Shown piece by piece: positions 43,741-52,399 of a DNA stretch of 64,000 nucleotides. The notes under the pieces were generated by a model, which had not been told where the DNA came from, searched no databases, and saw nothing but the letters and a program-made list of their open reading frames with translations. The stretch covers positions 92,653-156,652 of the forward strand of contig NZ_FTNK01000014.1 of NCBI RefSeq assembly GCF_900156375.1. Reading direction: 5' to 3'. The DNA comes from Paenibacillus macquariensis (GTDB taxonomy: Bacteria > Bacillota > Bacilli > Paenibacillales > Paenibacillaceae). Every line of letters starts with the position of its first letter. Position 1 is the stretch's first letter. The position numbers were made by a program, and so were the translations under genes.

Positions 43741-43780
43741 AAAAAGGTAAGCCTTTCAACCCTAAGATTGAAAAGCTTAC
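43741..43780 (-). terminator. Terminator of the siderophore-binding lipoprotein gene
   Basis: On the minus strand GTAAGCTTTTCAA pairs with TTGAAAGGCTTAC (one G-U pair), followed by CTTTTT. Confidence 0.85.
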
Positions 43781-43819
43781 TTAAGAACGATCGCTATCTT
43801 TATATATTTATCTTAGGCC

Positions 43820-44827
43820 TTAGTTACCCAGTAATTTCGGTAGCTCATTCAGCATATATTCACGGGTAAAGGCGTCCGAGCTCGCTTTATTTATATCTAA
43901 TCGGTAAACATGTCCGTTCTTCACGGCAGGAAGGCCCTTCCAAATCGGACTTGCCAACAGTTCTTCCGTTGATTTCCCCGCTTCACTGTCTACAGGATTG
44001 AGAATAAAGATACGATCTCCTGCAAATTTACCAAGCTCTTCCACTGATATTTGTCTAAATCCTTCTCCTGCATCTAGAACCTCTTGAATCGGCTCCGTCG
44101 GTTTCATACCACCCTTGCCATACAATAACTGTGGAAATCCAGCTTGAGCCATAATGAACAGCCGATCCCCAGGATAATACGTAAATACAGATGCCGTCTC
44201 TCCTGGCTTAAGCACCTTTTCGTAAAGTTGCTTCCAGATTTCCTCCGCCTTTGCATTGTAAATAATAAGCCAGTCCGTTGCCTCCTGCTGTTTACCAAAG
44301 ATGTCACCCAACTCGATCATTCGTTCATCAAGCGATGCAAATGTATCAAACATAATCGTTGGGGCGATTTTTGTAAGACTTTCATAGGCTTTCTCGTCGG
44401 TGTCTGCAACCAGAATCAGATCGGGATTTAGGGAAATAGCCTTCTCAAGATTAATAGGAAAACCCACATCCTCCACTTGGGTCAACTCATTCTCATATAA
44501 TGTATCTTTGATGGAGCCTCCGAGCGCCCCAATCGGCTGAATGCCTATCTCCAGTAGATCACCCGTCGTTTCACCCGCAAATATGACACGCTGCGGTGCT
44601 GTCGGGATATCAACCGTATGCCCTCTATAGTCAGTGTACGAACGTGAGACTTCATTCTCTGAAACATCTGAAGTTCCCTTCGCTGCATCCGTTGTGCTGT
44701 CTGCACTATTTCCATTCATAGATTTACTGGCTATAATGTCATCTTTACTACCAGTGCAGCCAAGTAACATAACCCCCATTAGGGAAATCAGTGCTATTAA
44801 TCCAACCATATATCTTACTTTCTTCAT
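43820..44827 (-). CDS. Iron-siderophore-binding lipoprotein
   Basis: This protein of about 335 residues is the ABC transporter receptor for a ferric siderophore. The signal ends with lipobox LLGC (about Cys24), followed by a Ser/Asp-rich linker and a Peripla_BP_2 domain starting at YTDYRGHTVDIPTAPQRVIF. The ATG at 44827 is preferred over a GTG two codons earlier. No permease or ATPase gene is adjacent, so it must use a transporter encoded elsewhere. A near-perfect Fur box lies about 40 bp upstream, predicting iron-repressed expression, and the Btr-like gene downstream probably senses the same ligand. Confidence 0.9.
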   Translation of the reverse strand: MKKVRYMVGLIALISLMGVMLLGCTGSKDDIIASKSMNGNSADSTTDAAKGTSDVSENEVSRSYTDYRGHTVDIPTAPQRVIFAGETTGDLLEIGIQPIGALGGSIKDTLYENELTQVEDVGFPINLEKAISLNPDLILVADTDEKAYESLTKIAPTIMFDTFASLDERMIELGDIFGKQQEATDWLIIYNAKAEEIWKQLYEKVLKPGETASVFTYYPGDRLFIMAQAGFPQLLYGKGGMKPTEPIQEVLDAGEGFRQISVEELGKFAGDRIFILNPVDSEAGKSTEELLASPIWKGLPAVKNGHVYRLDINKASSDAFTREYMLNELPKLLGN

Positions 44828-44869
44828 AAACACTCTACCCCACTATTCTATTCGTTTTATAGTTATAGA

Positions 44870-44888
44870 TAATGATAATCATTCTCTA
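44870..44888. promoter_or_regulatory. Fur box upstream of the siderophore receptor
   Basis: GATAATGATAATCATTCTC matches the 19-bp Fur consensus GATAATGATAATCATTATC at 18 positions. Confidence 0.9.
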
Positions 44889-45058
44889 TTAGTAGAGTAC
44901 GGATATCGACATACTAAATCAATGGACAAAATCAAATCTGTCTCATTTATTTTCTACAAACATACTAGCATAGCGGGTATTCATTCAGATTTTCTCAACA
45001 TAATCTTGCACTGCTACCGTCTTAAACCTTCTTTTCTCATGGAAATACCCCCTCCAAG

Positions 45059-45101
45059 GTCTCTCATCACTACATGAAAACATGAGTTTTTAATGAGAGA
45101 C
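45059..45101 (-). terminator. Candidate hairpin at the end of the helicase operon
   Basis: GTCTCTCAT and ATGAGAGAC form perfect 9-bp arms with an inner AAAACATGAGTTTT-like dyad. No good U-run follows, so termination is uncertain. Confidence 0.45.
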
Positions 45102-45118
45102 TCTTAAAGGGGATCACA

Positions 45119-47347
45119 TTAGATCTCGTTTATGGGGTTATTATTTGATGCTGAACTGTATTCATGTTTCCCTAGTTCCTTAGCAATTCCTCTAACATCA
45201 AGTCCATCTATTGCAAAAGCTCTTCGAATCAACTCAGGAGGAACAAACTCATCGTATTTGCCCAAATACGGCGCTTCATCAGGTGATAATAGGGTGATCG
45301 GATCCTCGCAGTTAGAGGATTCTGCTAGAATATGGTCAAGGAGAGTCTGCGCATTGGTCTTACCCGATACGACCATATAATAAGGCTCCATAGGGACAAC
45401 AGACCTAAGGCCCAACTTATCCTTTAGGTTATTCTTAATTAATCGTTCCAAGGTTCGGAACTGCTTGCTTCCTACCCAAGGCATGATGAAGAAGGAATCG
45501 CCTCCAGCAGGTATGACAGAACTACGTAACATCCCGCTTTCCCGCACAAGGCGGCGAGCACGTTCGAGACGGTTCACGGCATTAGGTGCTAAATAGGAGT
45601 AGATACCATCGTCCGCCAATATCTCACGCATCTTCTGCACGACACGGGTATGTACATCCCCACCAGCTCCCAACCAGAGCGTGTCCACTTTTCCACGGGA
45701 AGATTTCACATAGACCGCTTGATGCTTCGTATCTACCTCTTCAACCTTCCACAGCTTACCTGCCAATGTGAAACAATATCCCGGAGGTGGAACCGTTGTA
45801 ATGGAACCAATCTCCTCCGTCCCGTTATATACAACATGTTCCTCATCATCTTTAAACACGGCATAGAACCGGAAGTTATTCACGATTCGCTCCCCCATCA
45901 ATCCAATAATGAGGGTACCCACTTCTGTCCGCTGAATATGGTCAGTCTGCAGTAAATAATTTAGAAATATCTTGTAATCATCTGGCCGAATCCCTTTAAA
46001 AGAAGGTAACGTGAGCACCGCTCTTGCAAGATCGGCAGGTGCCGCTTCACCAAGGCTCTTAAGCGCACTCATCGTTTGATGATACAGCAGTCCCATTGGC
46101 ATTTGACGAACTTGTAGCGGTTCAACCCATTTCTCTCGAACATATAGTTCGATGACAGCAATCGCTCGCAGTAACATCCATGGCATCCGTGCGGGTAACT
46201 CTGCCTCTTCATCCTCTTCTTCCGGGCATACGAATAACATTTCCGATGCTGCATTACCACGACGTCCTGATCGTCCTAGTCTTTGGACGAAGCTCGAACT
46301 GCTGTAAGGTGCTCCAAGTTGAACCACTCTTTCCAGTTCACCTAGATCAATCCCTAATTCAAGTGTTAAGGTTGCCGCTGCAACGGCTGGTCCATATCCT
46401 GTACGGAGTGCCGCTTCCGCTTCTTCACGCAACATCGCAGATATACTGCCATGATGAACGTAGAATACATCGGGCTCATGTCGCTTCGTAGCTATGCGCC
46501 GTAGTTCCAATGTCATTAGTTCCGCATCGGAACGACTATTCGTGAAGACCAGAGCTTTCTTATGATGCGTATGATCGTATATGTAGTCGTGATACGCTTG
46601 CTTCGCATGTTCCAACATCTTAGCCTCTTCTTCATTACGTGCATCAGGAAATGAGAAGTGCTCTACACTCAACTTCAGTTTGCGTCCACCCTGTGGAGAC
46701 ACAATCTCCGTTCGTTTGTCTGTGCCTGCACTAATCCACTCCGTTGCGGAATCATAGTCACTAAGCGTGGCTGACAAACCAATTCTACGCGGCTGACAGT
46801 ACGCCATTCGCTCAATTCTAGCCAGCTGACATAACACTTGAATGCCTCGGTCCGATCCCATAAAAGCATGCACTTCATCAATGATGATGTACCTGAGATC
46901 ATGGAATAAGGCTGGAATTGCATTGGGTCGATTCATGAGAAGCCCCTCTAGAGATTCAGGCGTAATTTGTAGTACCCCAGAAGGCTTCTTCATGAGTTTA
47001 GTTTTCTCAGCTTGAGGAACATCCCCATGCCAATGCCACACTGGTATTCCGCCTTCTCTCAGAAGTTCATTCAGTCGTTCAAATTGATCATTAATTAGCG
47101 CCTTCAGTGGGCTAATATACAGGATACCCACCGATTTAGACGGCCTAACATGCAACTCCGTCAATGCTGGAAAGAAGACGGCTTCCGTCTTGCCAGAAGC
47201 CGTCCCCGAAGCGATAAGTAAGTGATTGTCCGTATCAAATAGCACACGACAAGCTTCTACTTGTGCTTCACGTAATTCATCCCATCTTTTTCGATATATA
47301 AATTCTTGAATGAACGGAGCTAATCGGTAGAAAGGATTGTTACTCAT
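45119..47347 (-). CDS. DEAD/DEAH helicase, BrxHI/Lhr-like
   Basis: This 742-residue SF2 helicase has motif I ASGTASGKTEAV (residues about 46-57), motif Ia LYISPLKALINDQF, motif II IIDEVHAF (near residue 156), motif III LSATLSD, a second RecA domain with ALVFTNSRSDAEL, and motif VI QRLGRSGRRG near residue 354. The C-terminal part continues with Lhr-like domains of unknown role. Two RecA domains with DEVH are typical of Lhr and of BrxHI found in BREX type 2. It overlaps the ATPase gene by 4 bp and is the last gene of a three-gene operon. Its role as part of a DNA-processing or defence module is inferred from the neighbours. Confidence 0.9.
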   Translation of the reverse strand: MSNNPFYRLAPFIQEFIYRKRWDELREAQVEACRVLFDTDNHLLIASGTASGKTEAVFFPALTELHVRPSKSVGILYISPLKALINDQFERLNELLREGGIPVWHWHGDVPQAEKTKLMKKPSGVLQITPESLEGLLMNRPNAIPALFHDLRYIIIDEVHAFMGSDRGIQVLCQLARIERMAYCQPRRIGLSATLSDYDSATEWISAGTDKRTEIVSPQGGRKLKLSVEHFSFPDARNEEEAKMLEHAKQAYHDYIYDHTHHKKALVFTNSRSDAELMTLELRRIATKRHEPDVFYVHHGSISAMLREEAEAALRTGYGPAVAAATLTLELGIDLGELERVVQLGAPYSSSSFVQRLGRSGRRGNAASEMLFVCPEEEDEEAELPARMPWMLLRAIAVIELYVREKWVEPLQVRQMPMGLLYHQTMSALKSLGEAAPADLARAVLTLPSFKGIRPDDYKIFLNYLLQTDHIQRTEVGTLIIGLMGERIVNNFRFYAVFKDDEEHVVYNGTEEIGSITTVPPPGYCFTLAGKLWKVEEVDTKHQAVYVKSSRGKVDTLWLGAGGDVHTRVVQKMREILADDGIYSYLAPNAVNRLERARRLVRESGMLRSSVIPAGGDSFFIMPWVGSKQFRTLERLIKNNLKDKLGLRSVVPMEPYYMVVSGKTNAQTLLDHILAESSNCEDPITLLSPDEAPYLGKYDEFVPPELIRRAFAIDGLDVRGIAKELGKHEYSSASNNNPINEI

Positions 47348-48663
47348 AGTTCGAACTCCGCAAGGAAGTCATTCACTTCATCCGGATCAGCCGCAGCGGG
47401 TGCCACATGATGCTCGCCGAGAAGGTCACTGAATGTCTTCTCTGGATTCTGATAGAGTGTATTGAGTAAATCCATGAAATCTCTCACAATTTCACGTGTC
47501 GTGAGGAGTTCATCTGCCCCCAATCGACCCACTGCTAGTTCCATAAATTGTACCAGTTGTACGTCGCTTAAAGATGACTCATAACTATAGTGCATCGCAT
47601 GAATCTGACTAAGCTTCTGTAATAGAATTAAGATCTCTTCATGCGACAACATGTTCAAGCGAAGCATCGGTCCTGTGTAATTCTTCAAGCCTTCAGTGCC
47701 ATAACGTCCCTCTACCAATCGCGATCTAAGTGCTTCATAGCTGAACAATCCTCGTCGTGGATCCTCCACAAATTGAGGGGTTCCGCCTAGGAATATGCCT
47801 AGATGCTCTGCTTTACCTTGCATGGTGTCATTAAACATCATGAGTAACTTCTCATAGTTACTTTGACGAGAGATGCTGTTGGTTATTTTGTATAGATTAA
47901 CCCCTTCATCAATGAACAGGAGCAGTCCCTTGTAACCGATTCGAGCCACGAACTCCGACCACAACTTCATATAGTCGTACCAGTTGCTATCATCGATAAT
48001 CACACCAACATCTATCGATTTACGTGCCTCGGTTTTGGTCGCATATTCACCACGTAACCAACGAAGTGCAGCTTGTTTACCCTCATCGTCTAATAACTTA
48101 TAACTGTTCCAATACGCTGCGAGTACCTTAGCGAATTCGAACCCATGTACCATGTTCTGCATCTCTGATGTAATGGCAAATATCCGTTGCTCCACTTCCT
48201 GATTCAATGCAAGATCATTCGGTCGAAGACCTAGCTCCTTCATCGCTGCTTGCTGAATGGAGGCAATCCATTTCTGCAAAATAACTTCGAGTGCTCCTCC
48301 ATCTGGACGCGTGCGTGTGGAGAGGTGCGTCATCAGCTCACGGTACGTCGCTAATCCCTGCCCCTTGGTTCCAACTAATCGCCGTTCAGGCGACAGATCA
48401 GCATCTGCCACAACAAATTCTCGATCCATCGCGTAATTACGTATCATTTGTAACAGAAAGCTTTTGCCGCTACCATATCGTCCTGTAATCAGCTTGAATG
48501 TTGCGCCACCCTCTGAGACATTATCCATATCCCGTAGAATAGCTTCAATTTCAAACTTACGTCCTACTGCGATATGCTCCAACCCAATTCTCGGCACCAC
48601 GCCTGCGGTTAAGGAATTCACAAGGGCTGTCGTCATTCTTTTGGGAATTTTCAATTCACTCAT
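47344..48663 (-). CDS. BrxD-like ATP-binding protein (DUF2791)
   Basis: This 439-residue P-loop ATPase has Walker A ITGRYGSGKSFLLQMI (near residues 60-75), Walker B GLLLFIDEGVNLY (near residue 248) and the sensor region IFLGGTPQFVEDPRRGLFSYEALRSRL. These match the DUF2791/BrxD family found in BREX type 2 and in some stand-alone operons. The ATG at 48663 was chosen since GAGGTG precedes it; a GTG three codons earlier is part of that site. It overlaps the helicase gene start by 4 bp and follows the TerB-domain gene by 21 bp. It probably remodels a complex on DNA together with the helicase. Confidence 0.88.
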   Translation of the reverse strand: MSELKIPKRMTTALVNSLTAGVVPRIGLEHIAVGRKFEIEAILRDMDNVSEGGATFKLITGRYGSGKSFLLQMIRNYAMDREFVVADADLSPERRLVGTKGQGLATYRELMTHLSTRTRPDGGALEVILQKWIASIQQAAMKELGLRPNDLALNQEVEQRIFAITSEMQNMVHGFEFAKVLAAYWNSYKLLDDEGKQAALRWLRGEYATKTEARKSIDVGVIIDDSNWYDYMKLWSEFVARIGYKGLLLFIDEGVNLYKITNSISRQSNYEKLLMMFNDTMQGKAEHLGIFLGGTPQFVEDPRRGLFSYEALRSRLVEGRYGTEGLKNYTGPMLRLNMLSHEEILILLQKLSQIHAMHYSYESSLSDVQLVQFMELAVGRLGADELLTTREIVRDFMDLLNTLYQNPEKTFSDLLGEHHVAPAAADPDEVNDFLAEFEL

Positions 48664-48684
48664 GGTTATCACCTCTTACTCTTC

Positions 48685-51456
48685 TCATGAAATTATCTTC
48701 GTTAATTGAGCCAACATCGGCATATACTCCTCAGTCAATTCATCACCATCTATAATTAAATCACCAATCGTATCCATTGCGATCTGGTTAATGTCATCTA
48801 GTAACAGTTCTGGCATTGTTCCCGCTTCATTGGCTATATTCTGTAGTCCTGACAGACCGTGTCCCTCTTTCAGTACATATATAGCTTCGAGTTGAATTGC
48901 TCTGAGTGCGTCCGCGAATTCCGCCCACTCTTCTGGTAGTCCAGTGACATCCCATGTTATGTGGGATTCAGGTGGCTGACCGTCAACTTCAGCTTCTTCA
49001 AGCCCCTTTAAGTTATGCTGCGACAAATTTAGAGATAAGGCTGTATCTTCATCCCCATCAACAGCCCATTGTGACCCTTCAGGTTCGTGATCCACAACAA
49101 ACTCAGCATCTTCCTCTTCCTCTTGGTTCACAGTAAGAATATCTCGAACGAACTCCGAATCTTGCTGAAGCTGAGCAAGTTTCTCTTCATCGATAACGAC
49201 AGCTGGACCGGTCCGTTCTTGTACAGGCGATGTATTGAACATTCGATCCATGTAACGAGACACGAGTGTCTCAATCTCAGGTTCTAGCTCAATGCCACGA
49301 AGTCTTCCCTTAAATTTCAATTTCTCTCGAAGTTTATTCTCCGTCAGACGAATCAATTGTGTCGCGAACTCCCTTAGAGGTGCATGTTCACTAATTCTGG
49401 ATACATGTATAACAACCGATCGACCATGTTGAGATTCATCGTACATCGCACTTTGAAACAGAGGTCTTTCCTTTTCCGTCATCGGTCCCGGGTAGAACAT
49501 CTCAATGAGGCGTAGCCCTTGTTGTTTCGCTAAATAAGCATCCACTAGCGCAAACACCTTAGGGACATATTCCTTCATGGATTGTTCCCCGTCATCGATG
49601 TAGAACTTACTCTTGGATACATCAACATCGGACAATCTTAGCAACAGGGATAAGGGGATATCAAGCGGTTCTGTCTTGAATCTATACTTCAATTCCATCT
49701 CTAACAAATCACCGGAAAGTTCATTTGGAGCATATCTGAATGCATCATGAAGAGAAATAGGAAGCTGATGTACCAAGGCAAAGTCCGTCATCCATTCTAA
49801 TAAATGCGACGTCAGTTTCTTATGACGTTCACGATAGGCCATCCATACATCGACCATCATGTGATACCCTTGTAGCGGTTCTCTCCATCCGATCCCGTTG
49901 ATCAATTCATACACATATAGAAAAAGATAAGAAAGATCTGTATCCGGATATCGCTTCCCTCTCACTTCACCTCTCCAATAGAAATACCATTTAGATTGCG
50001 ATGCTGTCATGCTATCATAGGTAGGCCAGTAGTTCATAAAAGGTACAAACTCAGCGGATGATTCGATGGTTTCCTCTAACATTCTAGCTCTTTTGGTAAA
50101 CCGATGTTCACTTGCGTCTCCCAATCCTATTCCCCTGATAGGAAATAAGGTAGTGGATGATTCAAGCCCCCTGGCTGATCTCGGCTGTAGTGGAAATAGA
50201 GACTCAATTTCATCATGAAGTTTAAGATCGAACGGGGATTTCAGTTCGCTCCTAGAAACGGATGCTTGGATACCTTCTACCTCTGACAAAATCGGCGTAC
50301 TTTGCCCTTGTTCCATATGATGAGAGGCATGTCTTTCGGGTACCGGCCATGGCGTTAATACCGATGGAATTGATTGTCCCCCATCTTCTCTACGGGGAAT
50401 AGGTGTCCCCTTCTCGCCACGCTCTCCTTCTAGTTCCATCTCCGTCATATGAAGTGAGGTAGACTCCGAAAGTATGGACGGTCGTACCATCCTCCGATAG
50501 GGTCTTGGCAATTCTTTTCTCGGATTCTTAGGATTATAGATCACGTATTGAGATACGGTATATTCATTGATCTTCAACAAATTCATATGAGTAGTCGACA
50601 CATAAGACTGTGAAATATAATCTTCTTCTGCATAGATCGCAATCTTGAGCCGTGACTTCATCTTCTTCAATTGCTTATATATTTGAGTCGTACTACTTTT
50701 CGTTAAATCATCGGGTTCAAGCATAAGTATGATATCAAAGGACATCGTCTGTACTTGTTGTTGCTTCGCTACATTAGGTGTAGCAATCATAATCCCACTG
50801 GAGAGAATCTCTTGAAACATCTGTTGTTTCCCACCAGCGGTAAGCCACATCGCATCTAGCTCAATCCAACTCTCTCTCAGCTTGTCCAATAATACCTTTT
50901 TACCTACCACAAGGATCTTCGTGTCTGGATAACGATGTATTGTATCATTCATGAACATCCGTATTTGGTCTGCATGTTTGAATGCTCCACCCCGAGCACC
51001 CCCATTCAAGCCCCACTCCGCCAGAAATTTCAAATGTTCGTAGACTGGGTATGTTCCTCCATGGGGCCACACTAGATCAGGAAAGACAACCCGATTCCAC
51101 GCACCTTGCATCCTCTCACTTCCACGAGCAATAATCTCCACCGGAAGGAGTTGATAAGGTCTGTCCAATACGGCTCCATGAATGGTTCTGCCCATTGGAC
51201 CTATCCCAGCTTGCCTAAGGGTATCCACCGAAATATAACCATCAAGAACAGGTACAAGAGACTCGTCTGGCTTGATCTTTCGTGAGACTTCAGCAGCTTT
51301 AAGCCGCTCAGATCCTACCGTCAACACAGGAATCGCATAGGCTTGGCCTACACCATTGTTCACTTCTGAATAACCTTCCAGTACAAGTTCAGCAGCTTGA
51401 AATGCTTCGCGAATGTGGATGTCAACAAGGTTTCTTTCTTCCCCTTTGTCGGTCAT
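48685..51456 (-). CDS. TerB_N/TerB_C domain protein of a putative DNA-processing system
   Basis: This 923-residue protein is the first gene of the operon. The N-terminal 320 residues look like a degenerate helicase core (ILVVGKKVLLDKLRESW near 180 and FDIILMLEPDDL near 240), but no Walker A is present (GGARGGAFKH at the expected place). A low-complexity Pro/Ser/Glu linker spans about residues 330-460. TerB_N follows (FVPFMNYWPTYDSMTASQSK, FYWRGEVRGKRYPDTDLSYL) and the C-terminus is TerB_C (about residues 755-918; MPELLLDDINQIAMDTIGD) with an acidic stretch near 790. TerB-type domains occur in stress and putative phage-defence operons. AAGGAGGG precedes the ATG. Confidence 0.88.
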   Translation of the reverse strand: MTDKGEERNLVDIHIREAFQAAELVLEGYSEVNNGVGQAYAIPVLTVGSERLKAAEVSRKIKPDESLVPVLDGYISVDTLRQAGIGPMGRTIHGAVLDRPYQLLPVEIIARGSERMQGAWNRVVFPDLVWPHGGTYPVYEHLKFLAEWGLNGGARGGAFKHADQIRMFMNDTIHRYPDTKILVVGKKVLLDKLRESWIELDAMWLTAGGKQQMFQEILSSGIMIATPNVAKQQQVQTMSFDIILMLEPDDLTKSSTTQIYKQLKKMKSRLKIAIYAEEDYISQSYVSTTHMNLLKINEYTVSQYVIYNPKNPRKELPRPYRRMVRPSILSESTSLHMTEMELEGERGEKGTPIPRREDGGQSIPSVLTPWPVPERHASHHMEQGQSTPILSEVEGIQASVSRSELKSPFDLKLHDEIESLFPLQPRSARGLESSTTLFPIRGIGLGDASEHRFTKRARMLEETIESSAEFVPFMNYWPTYDSMTASQSKWYFYWRGEVRGKRYPDTDLSYLFLYVYELINGIGWREPLQGYHMMVDVWMAYRERHKKLTSHLLEWMTDFALVHQLPISLHDAFRYAPNELSGDLLEMELKYRFKTEPLDIPLSLLLRLSDVDVSKSKFYIDDGEQSMKEYVPKVFALVDAYLAKQQGLRLIEMFYPGPMTEKERPLFQSAMYDESQHGRSVVIHVSRISEHAPLREFATQLIRLTENKLREKLKFKGRLRGIELEPEIETLVSRYMDRMFNTSPVQERTGPAVVIDEEKLAQLQQDSEFVRDILTVNQEEEEDAEFVVDHEPEGSQWAVDGDEDTALSLNLSQHNLKGLEEAEVDGQPPESHITWDVTGLPEEWAEFADALRAIQLEAIYVLKEGHGLSGLQNIANEAGTMPELLLDDINQIAMDTIGDLIIDGDELTEEYMPMLAQLTKIIS

Positions 51457-51522
51457 AAGTCACCCTCCTTTCCTAGTCCACTGTATAAAAAAAATCCTCT
51501 TCACACGCTATATATACTTCCT

Positions 51523-51536
51523 TCGATGATCATCGA
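51523..51536. promoter_or_regulatory. Palindrome upstream of the TerB operon
   Basis: TCGATGATCATCGA is a perfect 14-bp palindrome about 67 bp before the start codon. It lies immediately upstream of a TATATAT stretch that could be the -10 element, so a repressor bound here would overlap the -35 region. Confidence 0.5.
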
Positions 51537-51623
51537 GGTTGGAATTCACTAATAAACACTTCGATTAGATTATATCACTATTTATCTAAAAACTGATGGT
51601 TTCACGTCGGTAACATCATACGC

Positions 51624-51656
51624 AAAAAGAACCCCAAATGTAATATTCAGGGTTCT
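51624..51656 (-). terminator. Terminator of the rhodanese genes
   Basis: On the minus strand AGAACCC and GGGTTCT form a 7-bp stem with a 15-nt loop followed by TTTT. Confidence 0.75.
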
Positions 51657-51671
51657 ACTTATTTGGTTATA

Positions 51672-52049
51672 TCACTTCGAAATCTTCCCTTTCCAAGCGC
51701 CGATGCCGCCTTGCAAGTGCGCTAGTTGGGTATAGCCTTTTTTCATAAGAATTCCTCCCGCTTTACCACTTCGCATACCACTTCTGCAATAGAGGAGTAG
51801 ATGGCTATCCTTTGGAATCTCCGAAAGTCGATGGCCTAACTGAGAAAGAGGGATATTCTTAGCACCCGGGATAAATCCACCTTGAAATTCATGTGGTTCG
51901 CGTACATCAATCAACATCGGTGTTGGGCTATTCTTCATTTCGTTACGGAAATCCGCATCCTTTAAACTTCTTACATTCTTGGACGACCCCATTCGGTTAA
52001 AAATAAACCAAATAACAACGACGAGGATAGCGGGGTAAATAATACTCAC
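51672..52049 (-). CDS. Membrane-anchored rhodanese
   Basis: This 125-residue sulfurtransferase has one N-terminal helix (IIYPAILVVVIWFIF) and a single rhodanese domain with the active Cys in LLYCRSGMRSGKAG and substrate loop DVREPHEF. It probably acts on thiosulfate or persulfide at the membrane. Its start overlaps the preceding rhodanese gene by 4 bp, and it is the last gene of the sulfur cluster with a terminator behind it. Confidence 0.9.
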   Translation of the reverse strand: MSIIYPAILVVVIWFIFNRMGSSKNVRSLKDADFRNEMKNSPTPMLIDVREPHEFQGGFIPGAKNIPLSQLGHRLSEIPKDSHLLLYCRSGMRSGKAGGILMKKGYTQLAHLQGGIGAWKGKISK

Positions 52050-52357
52050 ACTAATTCACCTGTCCAATCCAAAAGACCGCCCGTCATATTAATGACATTA
52101 AATCCTCTTTCACTTAGCATCTCACATGCTAAACCACTACGGCCTCCACTTCTACAGACCATGAACATTTCCTGAACTGGATCCAACTCATCTTGTCTTT
52201 CCAATAGTTGTCCAAGTTGAATATGTGTAGCACCCGCAATATGTCCTTCCATCCATTCTTGTGGTTCTCTTACGTCTATAATCATAAGGGACTCCCCGTT
52301 GTTCAAACGTGTAGCGAGCGCCTCGGGCGTTATCTCTTTCGGTATATTAAAGGCCAT
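52046..52357 (-). CDS. Single-domain rhodanese
   Basis: This 103-residue cytoplasmic sulfurtransferase has DVREPQEWMEGHIAGATHI and the active-site loop MVCRSGGRSGLA. It moves sulfane sulfur between small thiols or proteins. It lies between the TauE-like gene and the membrane rhodanese, translationally coupled to the latter by a 4-bp overlap. Confidence 0.9.
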   Translation of the reverse strand: MAFNIPKEITPEALATRLNNGESLMIIDVREPQEWMEGHIAGATHIQLGQLLERQDELDPVQEMFMVCRSGGRSGLACEMLSERGFNVINMTGGLLDWTGELV

Positions 52358-52399
52358 TTCATTTCTCTCCTTTATTGAAGTTCCTTTATTTCATAACAA

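Noticed and set aside
45119..51456. Complete BREX system
   Set aside because: No PglX-type methyltransferase, PglZ, BrxC or PglW is found next to the BrxD- and BrxHI-like genes.
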